Positions 51,563 through 61,239 of a stretch of 64,000 nt of DNA are shown piece by piece. The notes below the pieces were generated by a model. That model saw only the letters and a list, made by a program, of their open reading frames with translations. It had not been told where the DNA came from and ran no database searches. The position numbers were made by a program, and so were the translations under genes. Source of the DNA: Nitrospiraceae bacterium UBA2600 (GTDB taxonomy: Bacteria > Nitrospirota > Thermodesulfovibrionia > Thermodesulfovibrionales > Thermodesulfovibrionaceae). The stretch's first letter is position 1, and the number at the start of each line of letters is the position of its first letter. The stretch is from assembly GCA_002339325.1 (NCBI GenBank), contig DDKK01000001.1, forward strand, positions 97,894 to 161,893, in the 5' to 3' direction.

Positions 51563-53103
51563 TGTTAGAAACAACCATTGGACAACCAACCTTAACAGCT
51601 ATATTATTCTTTTTCCTCTTTGTTGCCGGCACATTATATATAACCTACTGGGCAGCTAAGAGAACAAGAACAACAACAGAGTTTTATGCCGCCGGTAGAA
51701 GCATTACAGGATTTCAGAACGGTCTTGCTCTTGCAGGAGACTACATGTCTGCAGCAAGTTTTCTTGGAATAGCTGGATTGGTGGCTCTAAAAGGCTACGA
51801 TGGTTTGATTTACTCCGTTGGCTTTCTTGTAGGATGGCCGATTGTAATGTTCCTTGTGGCAGAGCAACTGCGAAATCTTGGTAAATATACCTTTGCAGAC
51901 GTGGTTGCCTATCGTTTAAAACAAAGACCGATTAGAACAGCCGCTGCTACAGGTGCATTAATTACAGTTTTGCTTTATCTGATTGCTCAAATGGTTGGGG
52001 CAGGCTCTCTAATTAAATTACTCTTCGGCCTACCCTATGAAATTGCAGTAATAATTGTAGGTGCTCTCATGATAGCCTATGTTCTTTTTGGTGGAATGCT
52101 TGCTACTACATGGGTGCAGATAATAAAAGCAGCCCTTCTTCTCGGAGGTGCTACGATACTTGTTTTTCTGATTTTGCTTAAATTTGGCTTTAATTATGTC
52201 GATTTATTTTCAAATGTTACTGAAAAATATGGAGAAAAAATGCTGCAACCGGGAGGTTTAGTTAAAAATCCTATAGACACAATTTCTCTTGGAATCGCTC
52301 TGATGTTTGGAACAGCAGGATTACCCCATATTCTAATGAGGTTCTACACTGTCCCTGATGCTAAAGAAGCAAGAAAATCAGTATTTTATGCTACAGGATT
52401 TATCGGATACTTTTACATCCTCACATTTACAATAGGATTTGGCGCTGCAGCTTTAGTTGGGCATGAAATAATCAGTGCAATCGACAAAGGTGGAAATATG
52501 GCAGCACCTCTACTGGCTGAAGCTCTCGGAGGAGAGATATTTTTAGGATTTCTTTCAGCTGTTGCTTTTGCGACAATTTTAGCAGTAGTTGCTGGATTAA
52601 CTCTCGCTGGAGCTTCTGCGGTCTCTCATGACATTTATGTCGGAGTCATAAGAAGAGGTCGGGCAGATGAAAAACAGGAAGTAAAAGCCGCCAAAATAGC
52701 TACCCTTTCTCTTGGAGTTTTCGCTATTCTTCTTGGAATAGCCTTTAAGGGACAGAATGTTGCATTCATGGTCGGATTAGCCTTTGCCATTGCAGCATCG
52801 GCTAATTTTCCAGCCCTTTTAATGTCAATTTTCTGGAAGAAATTTACCACTCAGGGTGCTGTCTGGAGTATATATACAGGACTTATCTTGAGCGTTGTCT
52901 TGATTATTTTAAGCCCTACAGTTTGGGTAGAAATCTTTAAAAATCCTGCTCCAATTTTTCCACTCAAAAGTCCTGCCATTGTCTCTTTTCCTGCAGCCTT
53001 TATTATGGGTATTTTAGTTTCTCTAATGACGAGGGAGAGAGAGGCAGAGGAAAAATTTGAAACCGAAAAAATAAGAGCCTATATTGGTATAGGAGCTGAA
53101 TAA
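51562..53103 (+). CDS. actP: cation/acetate symporter
   Basis: 513 residues, about 13 membrane segments. EFYAAGRSITGFQNGLALAG (near 36), ASFLGIAGLVALKGYDG (near 60) and GTAGLPHILMRFYTVPDAKEAR (core GLPHILMRFYT near 253) are typical of ActP in the SSS family. It takes up acetate with Na+ or H+. Unlike the 34912 symporter it has no large insert or EF-hand loop. Followed by acsA in the same operon. Confidence 0.92.
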   Translation: MLETTIGQPTLTAILFFFLFVAGTLYITYWAAKRTRTTTEFYAAGRSITGFQNGLALAGDYMSAASFLGIAGLVALKGYDGLIYSVGFLVGWPIVMFLVAEQLRNLGKYTFADVVAYRLKQRPIRTAAATGALITVLLYLIAQMVGAGSLIKLLFGLPYEIAVIIVGALMIAYVLFGGMLATTWVQIIKAALLLGGATILVFLILLKFGFNYVDLFSNVTEKYGEKMLQPGGLVKNPIDTISLGIALMFGTAGLPHILMRFYTVPDAKEARKSVFYATGFIGYFYILTFTIGFGAAALVGHEIISAIDKGGNMAAPLLAEALGGEIFLGFLSAVAFATILAVVAGLTLAGASAVSHDIYVGVIRRGRADEKQEVKAAKIATLSLGVFAILLGIAFKGQNVAFMVGLAFAIAASANFPALLMSIFWKKFTTQGAVWSIYTGLILSVVLIILSPTVWVEIFKNPAPIFPLKSPAIVSFPAAFIMGILVSLMTREREAEEKFETEKIRAYIGIGAE

Positions 53104-53138
53104 ATGTTAAAATCATTAGAAAAAAGGAGGTAAAAGGT

Positions 53139-55106
53139 ATGTCACAAGGAATTGATGTATTACTCAAAGAACAGCGGGTATTCCCTCCACCCAAAGAGAT
53201 TGCAGAGAGGGCTTACATTAAAAGCATGCAAGAGTACGAAACAATGTATAAGCGTTCGGTTGAAGACCCCGAAGGATTCTGGGCTGAGATAGCCGAACAA
53301 AACATAACATGGTATAAAAAATGGGATAAGGTCTTAGATTATGATTTCAACAAGCCTTATATAAAATGGTTTATCGGAGGAAAGCTTAATGCATCATATA
53401 ACTGCTTAGACCGTCATCTGTCAAATCTGGGAAACAAAGCAGCATTAATATGGGAAGCAGACGATGGAGAGGTAAAAACATACACCTACTGGCAGCTTTA
53501 CAGAGAGGTTAATAGATTTGCCAATGTCCTTAAAAAACTTGGCATAAAAAAAGGTGACAGAGTCTCTATTTATCTTCCAATGATACCTGAACTTCCTATC
53601 ACCCTTCTTGCCTGTGCAAGAATAGGGGCTATTCACAGTGTTGTATTTGCTGGCTTCTCCGCTCAATCCTTGAGAGACAGAATAAATGATTGTGGAGCTA
53701 AATTGCTCATTACCGCTAATCAAGGCGTAAGAGGAGGAAGAATTGTTCCGCTAAAGGCAAATGCTGACCAAGCATTAGAGGGAGCACCATCTGTTGAAAA
53801 GGTTATAGTAGTTCAAAGAACACCAAACTTCGTTGACATGGACCCACAGAGAGACTACTGGTGGCATGATTTGATGAATGACCCGGAAATAAAAAATTTC
53901 TGTCAGCCTGAAGAGATGGATGCAGAAGACCCTCTCTTCATCCTATATACATCAGGTTCAACAGGAAAACCAAAAGGAGTATTACACACTACAGGCGGTT
54001 ACATGGTCTATACAAATATAACTTTTCGGTTAGTCTTCGATTACAAGCCTGAAGAAATATTTTTCTGCACTGCCGATATCGGATGGGTCACTGGACACAG
54101 TTATATAGTCTATGGGCCTTTAAGTGCTGGAGCTACATCTTTAATGTTTGAAGGTGTTCCAACCTATCCAAATCCAGGGAGATTTTGGGACATAGTAGAA
54201 AAACATAGGGTTAATATATTTTACACAGCTCCTACGGCCATAAGAGCATTAATGAGAGAAGGGGAAAAATGGCCAAATCAATATGACCTTTCAAGCCTTA
54301 GAATTCTTGGAACAGTTGGAGAGCCTATAAATCCAGAGGCATGGGTCTGGTATTTCAAATATGTAGGGAAAGAACGCTGTCCTATTGTTGATACGTGGTG
54401 GCAGACAGAAACAGGAGGTTTCATGATAACTCCTCTACCAGGTGCTATGACGCTAAAGCCAGGTTCAGCCACAAGACCATTTTTTGGAGTTGTGCCAAAA
54501 GTTCTCAAGGAAGACGGTTCTCCAGCAGGAGTAAATGAAGGCGGATATCTCGTCATAGAGAAACCATGGCCAGGAATGTTAAGAGGCACCTGGGGCGATT
54601 CTGAAAACAAAAGAATAAAGGAAGTTTATTTCTCTCGTTTTCCGGGAAGATATTTTACAGGAGACGGTGCAAGAGTAGATGAGGATGGTGATTACTGGTT
54701 GATGGGAAGAATTGATGATGTAATAAATGTTTCTGGCCATAGAATTGGAACAGCAGAAGTCGAATCAGCTCTTGTTGCTCATCCATCTGTTGCAGAAGCA
54801 GCTGTTGTAGGTTTTCCTCATGATATCAAGGGTGAAGGAATTTACGTATACGTTGTCCTTAAGGAAGGTTTCGAACCCTCAAAAGACTTAGAAAAACTTC
54901 TCATATCACACATCAGACAAATGATTGGACCAATAGCAACTCCCGATAAAATACAGTTTGCTGGAGGACTTCCAAAAACAAGAAGCGGTAAGATAATGAG
55001 AAGAATTTTAAGAAAAATAGCATCTGGTGCACTTGAAGAGCTCGGTGATACATCAACCCTCGCTGACCCATCTGTTGTAGAAGAATTAATCTCAGGAAGA
55101 AAGTAG
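53139..55106 (+). CDS. acsA: acetyl-CoA synthetase (AMP-forming)
   Basis: Activates acetate to acetyl-CoA through acetyl-AMP. The 655 residues contain the phosphate loop YTSGSTGKPKG (about 269-279), DTWWQTETGG (about 419-428), GRIDDVINVSGHRIGTAE (about 528-545) and the C-terminal PKTRSGKIMRR (about 610-620), whose Lys is the acetylation site in regulated homologues. AAAGGAGGT precedes the ATG. With actP it allows acetate assimilation, or energy metabolism on acetate in reverse. Confidence 0.96.
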   Translation: MSQGIDVLLKEQRVFPPPKEIAERAYIKSMQEYETMYKRSVEDPEGFWAEIAEQNITWYKKWDKVLDYDFNKPYIKWFIGGKLNASYNCLDRHLSNLGNKAALIWEADDGEVKTYTYWQLYREVNRFANVLKKLGIKKGDRVSIYLPMIPELPITLLACARIGAIHSVVFAGFSAQSLRDRINDCGAKLLITANQGVRGGRIVPLKANADQALEGAPSVEKVIVVQRTPNFVDMDPQRDYWWHDLMNDPEIKNFCQPEEMDAEDPLFILYTSGSTGKPKGVLHTTGGYMVYTNITFRLVFDYKPEEIFFCTADIGWVTGHSYIVYGPLSAGATSLMFEGVPTYPNPGRFWDIVEKHRVNIFYTAPTAIRALMREGEKWPNQYDLSSLRILGTVGEPINPEAWVWYFKYVGKERCPIVDTWWQTETGGFMITPLPGAMTLKPGSATRPFFGVVPKVLKEDGSPAGVNEGGYLVIEKPWPGMLRGTWGDSENKRIKEVYFSRFPGRYFTGDGARVDEDGDYWLMGRIDDVINVSGHRIGTAEVESALVAHPSVAEAAVVGFPHDIKGEGIYVYVVLKEGFEPSKDLEKLLISHIRQMIGPIATPDKIQFAGGLPKTRSGKIMRRILRKIASGALEELGDTSTLADPSVVEELISGRK

Positions 55107-55120
55107 TTAAAATGCACATA

Positions 55121-55151
55121 AAAAAGGCGGGTAAAAACCCGCCTTTTTTTA
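55121..55151 (+). terminator. bidirectional terminator between acsA and dsrP
   Basis: GGCGGGT, loop AAAA, ACCCGCC, flanked by A6 upstream and T7 downstream. It ends both the forward acsA operon and the reverse dsrMKJOP operon. Confidence 0.9.
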
Positions 55152-55175
55152 TTGTAATATTGTAATAATAAAAGA

Positions 55176-56366
55176 TTAATCTACAACCTGTTTCTGTCCA
55201 TACTTGTCAAATACAGCTTTCTCTTTGACTGTTATGGCAATCTTGTAAAGAACAGTTATCACCAAAGCACCGACAGACCAAACGCCAGCAGCGACTAAAA
55301 ACTCGTTCAGAGCAATCCATGCCTCTGTTACTTTATCAAAAGGATTTGGAATAAATCCGCTTACTACAAAGGCAAATCCCTTGTCCATCCAGATTGAGAA
55401 GAATATGCAAACTGCTCCGATGAGTTTTGTCACATTCCACTTTCTTAGAGGCGGGAATATGAATATCAACAAACCTGTAAAGGCTAAAAGCGTTGATATG
55501 GCCATCCATGTAACCATTCCCGTGTGTCCTTCGTAACCTACATAGAGATATTTAAGAGCTACCATGTGGTCTGGTATCTGGCTATAGAAGGCTGTAAAGA
55601 ATTCAAGTCCTATAAAGAACAGATGAATTATTAAAGCATAGGTGGCTATTTCGGCAAGTTTGTTAATTGCTTGCTGTCCAGGGTCAAATTTAGATATTTT
55701 CTTTATTATCATACTGAGAATTATTAGTAACGAAGGACCTGCTGCAAAGGCTGTTGCAAGAAAGTGAGCTGCCTGAAGGGCTGTCATCCAGTGAGGTCTT
55801 CCTGGTAAGCCTGCGTATAAAAATGCTGTTACAGTATGGATGGAGGGCGCCCAAAGTATTGCCCAGTAGATAAATGGTTTAATCCACTTAGGCGGTGGTG
55901 CACTCTTTTTCTCTGCATGAAGAATCGTCCATCCGCAGAGAAGATTAAGAGATAGATATGTTATAAGAACCACCATATCCCAAAAGATTATGGAATGGGG
56001 TGTTGGGTGGAGAATAACATTCCATACTCGTGATGGCTGTCCCATAATTACAAAAACCGATAGCATAGCAATAAGAACACAGCCTACAGCAAGAAATTCA
56101 CCTATTACAGCTATTCTTCCAAAGGTTTTGTAGTTGTGGAAATAATATGGAAGAACAACCAAAACAGCAGATGCTGCAACACCAACAAAGAAAGTAAGCT
56201 GACCAACATGAAATCCCCAGGAAACATCTCTACTAAGTCCTGTAGTTACTGCTGCTCCAACATGGTGTTCTCTCATCCAGCATATAAAGCCAATGAGTAT
56301 CATAGTTATTAAAAAAGATACCCAAATCCAGTATCTTGGTCTGCCTTTTAACGCTAAATCAAGCAT
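55176..56366 (-). CDS. dsrP: DsrP, NrfD-like integral membrane subunit
   Basis: 396 residues with about ten membrane segments. The NrfD/PsrC family subunit exchanges electrons with the menaquinone pool. Family segments such as DVSWGFHVGQLTFFVGVAAS (about 46-65) and GQPSRVWNVILHPTPHSIIFWD (core PSRVWNVILHP near 111) are clear. Last gene of dsrMKJOP; the terminator follows 25 nt after the stop codon. Confidence 0.93.
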   Translation of the reverse strand: MLDLALKGRPRYWIWVSFLITMILIGFICWMREHHVGAAVTTGLSRDVSWGFHVGQLTFFVGVAASAVLVVLPYYFHNYKTFGRIAVIGEFLAVGCVLIAMLSVFVIMGQPSRVWNVILHPTPHSIIFWDMVVLITYLSLNLLCGWTILHAEKKSAPPPKWIKPFIYWAILWAPSIHTVTAFLYAGLPGRPHWMTALQAAHFLATAFAAGPSLLIILSMIIKKISKFDPGQQAINKLAEIATYALIIHLFFIGLEFFTAFYSQIPDHMVALKYLYVGYEGHTGMVTWMAISTLLAFTGLLIFIFPPLRKWNVTKLIGAVCIFFSIWMDKGFAFVVSGFIPNPFDKVTEAWIALNEFLVAAGVWSVGALVITVLYKIAITVKEKAVFDKYGQKQVVD

Positions 56367-56379
56367 TTCTTACCTCCCC

Positions 56380-57150
56380 TTAAATTATGTAGAAAACCAT
56401 AGGTTGTGTGCCAAGTTCAACTTTTCTGCGTATTACAATATTCTCAGAAAGCACTTTTCTTATCTCCGAATTAGAATCAAAAAGGTCGCCGAAAATGATT
56501 TTCCCCTCTGAAGCCTCGACACAGTAAGGAAGAAGTCCTCTATCAATACGCTCGTTGCAGAATGTGCATTTTTCAACTACGCCCAGTGTCCTTGTAGGAT
56601 ACTCATTATTAAACTCTTTTATATAGTCTCTTGGCGGAAGGAAGTTATAATTTCTCGCTCCATATGGACAGCCAGCCATGCAGAACTTACATCCTATACA
56701 GCGATGCATATCCTGCATTGTAATGCCATCTTCTCTTTTAAAGGTTGCTTTAACAGGACATACTCTTGTGCAAGGGGCATTGTCACAGTGGTTGCATAGC
56801 AATAAAAATTTCCTCTCCTTTACTTCTTTTGAAATATACTGTTCAGCTGTGCCAGGGAAGGAGTGTTCGTAATCTTCTGTCCATATCCACTTTACCTCAT
56901 GAAGAGGATTTATTATCTCTGGAACATTGTGGGGTTTGTGGCAGGCTTTAATAATCTTGTCAAAATCTTCTTGAGTTTTAAATTTTCTTGTATCGATGAC
57001 CATTGCCCATCTTTTAGCTTTTAAGGCCTTTATATCTTTTATGACCTCTTTACCCTGTTTTTTCTCGAGCGCCTCAATACCAAAAGCTCCTCCAAGTCCC
57101 ATCAGAGAAGCAAAAGCTGATATTTTCAGAAACTCTCTTCTCGTAATCAT
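56380..57150 (-). CDS. dsrO: DsrO, periplasmic ferredoxin-like subunit
   Basis: 256 residues. A Tat-type signal is present: TRREFLKIS twin-arginine (about 3-11) with a hydrophobic stretch to about 25. Cysteine clusters CNHCDNAPCTRVCP (near 123), CIGCKFCMAGCPYGA (near 151) and CTFCNERID (near 197) bind [4Fe-4S] clusters. It links DsrJ with DsrP. Its ATG overlaps the dsrJ stop (ATGA). Confidence 0.93.
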   Translation of the reverse strand: MITRREFLKISAFASLMGLGGAFGIEALEKKQGKEVIKDIKALKAKRWAMVIDTRKFKTQEDFDKIIKACHKPHNVPEIINPLHEVKWIWTEDYEHSFPGTAEQYISKEVKERKFLLLCNHCDNAPCTRVCPVKATFKREDGITMQDMHRCIGCKFCMAGCPYGARNYNFLPPRDYIKEFNNEYPTRTLGVVEKCTFCNERIDRGLLPYCVEASEGKIIFGDLFDSNSEIRKVLSENIVIRRKVELGTQPMVFYII

Positions 57151-57548
57151 TTTAACCCTCCCACCTTAGGCTCAATATGACAATCCCAGCAATAGGGTTT
57201 TACGCTCACATAGTTGTGACATTCATCACAGAATTTTTCCTTATTGGAATGACATTTCATACAGGTTTTCTGAAGGCTCACTTCATACTGTTTTCCGTCG
57301 GAAGCTATGTATACCCTTTTCCCTTCTCTTGTTGCATAATCCTTCCAAGAATACAGAAGTTTTATGTGAGATTCCCGCATGTATTGCTTTGACTCTATAC
57401 ACTGTTTCTTTTCCATTTTCTGAATTTCTGGAGTATCAAGGCTTGGTTTAGGTTGCACATAAGTTTTTCCTACACTCATTGTAAAAGGTAGAGTCACAAT
57501 AATAACAAAAACTACTAAGCCAAGAATTATTTTCCAACCGTCATACAT
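57147..57548 (-). CDS. dsrJ: DsrJ, triheme cytochrome c
   Basis: 133 residues. One N-terminal membrane anchor (about 7-27) and exactly three heme motifs: CMKCH, CDECH and CWDCH (between about 97 and 122). These are the expected three c-type hemes, one of which in characterised DsrJ has an unusual cysteine ligand; Cys50 (KKQCIES) is a candidate. It is held in the periplasm as part of DsrMKJOP. Confidence 0.93.
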   Translation of the reverse strand: MYDGWKIILGLVVFVIIVTLPFTMSVGKTYVQPKPSLDTPEIQKMEKKQCIESKQYMRESHIKLLYSWKDYATREGKRVYIASDGKQYEVSLQKTCMKCHSNKEKFCDECHNYVSVKPYCWDCHIEPKVGGLK

Positions 57549-57549
57549 T

Positions 57550-59163
57550 TTACTCTTCCTCCTTTCCTGGCAGTGGCTCCATCCTTAAATTCATAGTTCT
57601 TTCTTTTTCTCCCTTCATTATCATTGCATTTGCTACAAGCTCGGTAACTCCTGATACTCTTACTCCCGGCACCCAGTAATCCATCAGTGGAGGTAGCGTT
57701 GCTCTGTCTATTGCACATATGTTTGCAAGTAAGTTCACACCGAACTTTTCGTGAACATATCTTACTGCATTTGCCCTTGGGAAACCTCCTCTCATTCTTA
57801 GTTCCATTATTTCGCCAGCATTCAATCCAGAACCACCACCGCAGCAGAATGTCTGCTCTCTTATTGTTTCATCAGGCATTTCATAGAAATGATTACATAC
57901 ATTTTTAATAATATATCTTGGCTCTTCAAAAAGTCCCATACCACGAGAGGGATTACAGGAATCATGGAAGGTTACAATTAGGTTGTCATTCCTTGATTTG
58001 TCAAATTTTAAAACGCCATGCTTTATTAAATCTGCTGTGAATTCACTTATGTGAACAATTTTGTTCGATTTTGCATTTTCAAACTTTGTTCCAGTGATAG
58101 GAGAAACAGGTTCTTCAAGAAAATCAATAGGACCATACCATGTGTTATGATACTGATGCCAGACTCTCCACATGTGTCCGCATTCTCCACCAATTATCCA
58201 TTTAACCTTTAGTCGTTTAGCCTCTTCGTATATCTTAGTGTGAAGTCTCTTTGCCATCTCCATAGATGTAAAAAATCCGAAGTTTCCTCCCTCTGAGGCA
58301 AAGGTGCTCCAAGTATAGTCAAGCCCTATCTCGTGGAAAAGCATCATATAGCCCATAGCATTGTAAATTCCAGGGTCTGCAAAGAGGTCACCCGAAGGAG
58401 TTACAAAGAGAATCTCCGCTCCCTTTTTGTTTATCGGTGGTTCTATTCTAATCCCTGTAATGTCCTCGATATCATTACACATAAATTCGAGAGTAGACTT
58501 CATTGTATGAGGTTCAATTCCAAGATGATTTCCTGTTCTGTAACAGTTTGCAACAGGCCCTGAAATCCAGTCTGTATTAAGTCCTAAAAGGTTAAGAAGC
58601 TCTCTACCTATTATTGTTATCTCTGCTGTGTCTATTCCGTATGGGCAGAACAGAGAACAACGTCTACACTCTGTGCATTGGTAAAAATAATACCAGAGTT
58701 CTTTTAAAACATCAATGTCAAGGTCTCTTGCTCCACCATTTCTTCCAAATAGCTTTCCACCGGTAGTGAAATATTTTCTGTATACAGACCTTAAGAGTTC
58801 TGCCCTGAGAACAGGCATGTTCTTTGGGTCTCCAGTTCCTATAAAGAAATGACACTTGTCAGCACAGGCACCGCAACGAACACAGATATCCATGAATACA
58901 TGGAAAGTTCTAAATCTCTCGAGTCTCTGCTTGATGCCCTCAATTACAATATTTTTCCAGTCCTCTGGAAGCTTCCAGTCTTGCTCGGTAACATGAAAAT
59001 CTCTGGCATTAGGAAAGTTTACATACTCCAGATTTTTACCCTTTGCTCCGTAGCAGTAAAAGCCTGGCTTAAATTCGACAGGTAAAGTATCCATCCATGG
59101 TTTGGATGGCATTTTCTTCAGATTTACATTTGAAATTAATTCTTCTGGTCTTGGAAGTCCCAT
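57550..59163 (-). CDS. dsrK: DsrK, HdrD-like iron-sulfur subunit
   Basis: 537 residues. Two [4Fe-4S] motifs CVRCGACADKCHFF (about 92-105) and CTECRRCSLFCPYGID (about 155-170), then the CCG-type special cluster domain HDSCNPSRGM (near 398) and FCCGGGSGL (near 437). It is cytoplasmic and thought to reduce the DsrC trisulfide with electrons from DsrM. DsrC is encoded 1.6 kb upstream. One nt separates it from dsrJ. Confidence 0.95.
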   Translation of the reverse strand: MGLPRPEELISNVNLKKMPSKPWMDTLPVEFKPGFYCYGAKGKNLEYVNFPNARDFHVTEQDWKLPEDWKNIVIEGIKQRLERFRTFHVFMDICVRCGACADKCHFFIGTGDPKNMPVLRAELLRSVYRKYFTTGGKLFGRNGGARDLDIDVLKELWYYFYQCTECRRCSLFCPYGIDTAEITIIGRELLNLLGLNTDWISGPVANCYRTGNHLGIEPHTMKSTLEFMCNDIEDITGIRIEPPINKKGAEILFVTPSGDLFADPGIYNAMGYMMLFHEIGLDYTWSTFASEGGNFGFFTSMEMAKRLHTKIYEEAKRLKVKWIIGGECGHMWRVWHQYHNTWYGPIDFLEEPVSPITGTKFENAKSNKIVHISEFTADLIKHGVLKFDKSRNDNLIVTFHDSCNPSRGMGLFEEPRYIIKNVCNHFYEMPDETIREQTFCCGGGSGLNAGEIMELRMRGGFPRANAVRYVHEKFGVNLLANICAIDRATLPPLMDYWVPGVRVSGVTELVANAMIMKGEKERTMNLRMEPLPGKEEE

Positions 59164-59167
59164 GGTC

Positions 59168-60157
59168 TCACTCCTTTTCTACTGGTATTCCAGCTTTTTT
59201 CATTTTTTCTCTAAATTCATCTTCATATTCTTCATAGTGACGATGCTTTACAGGATAATCCCAAGGATTCACGTGTCTTTCCATTCTGTTGTTATTTGCA
59301 AGATTTCTTGTTGGACTTAAGAATACTCCTCCCATATGCATAAGCTTGCTAAATGGGAAGTATGCAAAAAGAACACTCACAAGGAAAAGATGAATGTAAA
59401 AAAGACTTCCTACACCTTCAGGAACAGTCGGCTTAAGATAGGCAAGCCCCAGTGTTAGCTCTTTTATTGCTGTAATGTCAACTCTTGCAAAATATCTCAT
59501 CATTACACCAGTGGCTATTATTCCAATAATAAGGAAAAGAGGGAAGTAATCGGAAGGAAGTGAGATATATTTAACCTGGGGATTAAAAATTCTTCTTCCA
59601 AGAAGATAAAGAAGAGCAGCAGCGATAATTATATCTGTCATGTATACCATAGGAAGACCTATCTGCCAGAAAGAGTCTACAGAGTCAACGACAGATATAC
59701 ACCAAGGAGTTTGTGCCATAAAAAATCTAAGATGCCTGATAAGTATAATAAGGAATGAATAATGAAAAGCTAAAGCTCCAATCCATAACCACTTATTCGA
59801 ACCTACATATAGTTTTCCATTCATTATCTCAGCTTTAGTGTTTCTGAATAGAGACCTAAAAAGGGCAATTTCAAAAAACATCCTTAAGGCAACACCCCAA
59901 CCTGTAGCGGGATTGTCAATCTTACTGTATTTAATCCAAGGAAGTGAGAACTGTTGTCCCGCGGTAGTAGGTATTCTAAATGGAACTGGCGATTTGCCCC
60001 ATTTCACTACTCTGTTAATAAAGCCTACTATGAAGACTATCAAAGCTACATAAGGGAATACCACAGCAAAAAGACTGTTCAAACCTAAAAGCTCTGTTCC
60101 AATATAGGCAAAAAGGATTAAACCTAAAACAATTATGAAAGCTAATCCTATACCCAT
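59168..60157 (-). CDS. dsrM: DsrM, heme b membrane subunit
   Basis: 329 residues with about six membrane segments, NarI/HdrE-like; histidines in the helices (for example FHYSFLIILIRHLRFF core near 130) would bind heme b. It oxidises or reduces menaquinol and passes electrons to DsrK. It starts 26 nt after the RsbRD-type gene and is followed by dsrK after 4 nt. Confidence 0.93.
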   Translation of the reverse strand: MGIGLAFIIVLGLILFAYIGTELLGLNSLFAVVFPYVALIVFIVGFINRVVKWGKSPVPFRIPTTAGQQFSLPWIKYSKIDNPATGWGVALRMFFEIALFRSLFRNTKAEIMNGKLYVGSNKWLWIGALAFHYSFLIILIRHLRFFMAQTPWCISVVDSVDSFWQIGLPMVYMTDIIIAAALLYLLGRRIFNPQVKYISLPSDYFPLFLIIGIIATGVMMRYFARVDITAIKELTLGLAYLKPTVPEGVGSLFYIHLFLVSVLFAYFPFSKLMHMGGVFLSPTRNLANNNRMERHVNPWDYPVKHRHYEEYEDEFREKMKKAGIPVEKE

Positions 60158-60183
60158 CTCACCCTACCTCTCTTTTTAATTTT

Positions 60184-60702
60184 TTATTTGGTTTCTACTG
60201 TTTTGTCTGGAATTTCTGAGACGATGTTCCATTTTTTTAAAATCCACCACGTTCTGTCAATAAGCTCTTTTGATTTCAAGTCGTATATCTTTTCTCTATA
60301 CTTCATGAAAATATCGAAAGCTATTAGAGTAAGAGAATCAATTCTTGAGAGAAAATCCAATACTTTCAAAGGCTCTATCTCCTTTTCAAGTTCATCCTGA
60401 AAAGCCTTCTTAATAAGAAATATAAATCCTACTGCTTGAGATGGTGTAAAATCTTGAACTGCTCTAATTCTGATTATCTCCTCTAAGGGAGTAATAAAGT
60501 TGTCAATTGGTTCTTCATTTATTATTTTTTCAACTATCTGCTCAATAGATTGATAAAGATTATATCCAATTGGATTAGTAAACTGCCTTGAATTATCCTT
60601 TAAAAAACTTTGACTTTCTTCTGGATAAGTTGATACTGTCCACTCAAAAGACTTATTAACTATTGCCTTCCTTTTCTTTGAAAGGAAGTCTCTAATAGAC
60701 AT
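60184..60702 (-). CDS. RsbRD N-terminal-domain protein
   Basis: 172 residues, helical, matching the RsbRD N-terminal domain (non-heme globin-like; YPEESQSFLKDNSRQFTNPI core FTNPIGYNLY near 41; RIRAVQDFTPSQAVGF near 72). The family occurs before dsrMKJOP or in sensor proteins of sulfate reducers and may be a redox or small-molecule sensor. GGAGAAAAAG precedes the ATG. It is placed between the dsrC terminator and dsrM, so it heads the membrane-complex transcript. Confidence 0.75.
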   Translation of the reverse strand: MSIRDFLSKKRKAIVNKSFEWTVSTYPEESQSFLKDNSRQFTNPIGYNLYQSIEQIVEKIINEEPIDNFITPLEEIIRIRAVQDFTPSQAVGFIFLIKKAFQDELEKEIEPLKVLDFLSRIDSLTLIAFDIFMKYREKIYDLKSKELIDRTWWILKKWNIVSEIPDKTVETK

Positions 60703-60745
60703 CTTTTTCTCCTATAATTAGTTTTGTTATCCCTCCTTTCAGCAG

Positions 60746-60773
60746 AAAAAAAGGGGGCAGTTTCCTGCCCCTT
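60746..60773 (-). terminator. terminator after dsrC
   Basis: On the minus strand GGGGCAG, loop GAAA, CTGCCCC and a T7 tract. It lies 12 nt after the dsrC stop and 44 nt before the RsbRD gene, so it should separate abundant dsrC mRNA from dsrMKJOP or act as an attenuator. Confidence 0.9.
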
Positions 60774-60784
60774 TATAAAAGGAA

Positions 60785-61120
60785 TTATACGCATCCTGTA
60801 GGTTTTGGAAGACCTGCGTATCTACATGCCTGTTTTGCTGGACCATCTGGGAACAAGCCATAGAGATACTTGGTATTCCCTTTGTCAGGACCAAACATTT
60901 TAGCCATTTCTTTTACAAGAATCTTAATCATTGGTGCAATCTGATATTTCTGATAGTAGTCTCTTAAAAAGTTAATAACTTCCCAGTGCTGCTCGGTTAA
61001 TGTAAGTCCATCCTGCTGGGCCATGTACTCTGCAAGCTCTGGTGACCAGTCATCGAGATTCTGGATATAACCGTCCTCATCCAGCTCAATCTGCTTTCCC
61101 TTAAATTCAATAAATGCCAT
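60785..61120 (-). CDS. dsrC: DsrC, sulfur-carrier protein of dissimilatory sulfite reduction
   Basis: 111 residues. Both redox cysteines of the C-terminal arm are present in QACRYAGLPKPTGCV (about 97-111), with the Cys two residues... from the end as penultimate residue, so this is true DsrC rather than TusE. It accepts sulfite-derived sulfur from DsrAB as a trisulfide. AAGGAGGTAGGT precedes the ATG, a strong site for an abundant protein. dsrAB are not in the window. Confidence 0.96.
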   Translation of the reverse strand: MAFIEFKGKQIELDEDGYIQNLDDWSPELAEYMAQQDGLTLTEQHWEVINFLRDYYQKYQIAPMIKILVKEMAKMFGPDKGNTKYLYGLFPDGPAKQACRYAGLPKPTGCV

Positions 61121-61239
61121 TTTACCTACCTCCTTTTAGTTTTTGCAGATATTTTAACTTCTTTAATATAAGAACTTCAAGGGTAACTCAACTTTAAAGG
61201 ATGGTTTAATCTTAAGTCAAATAAATTTAGTTTATAAAA

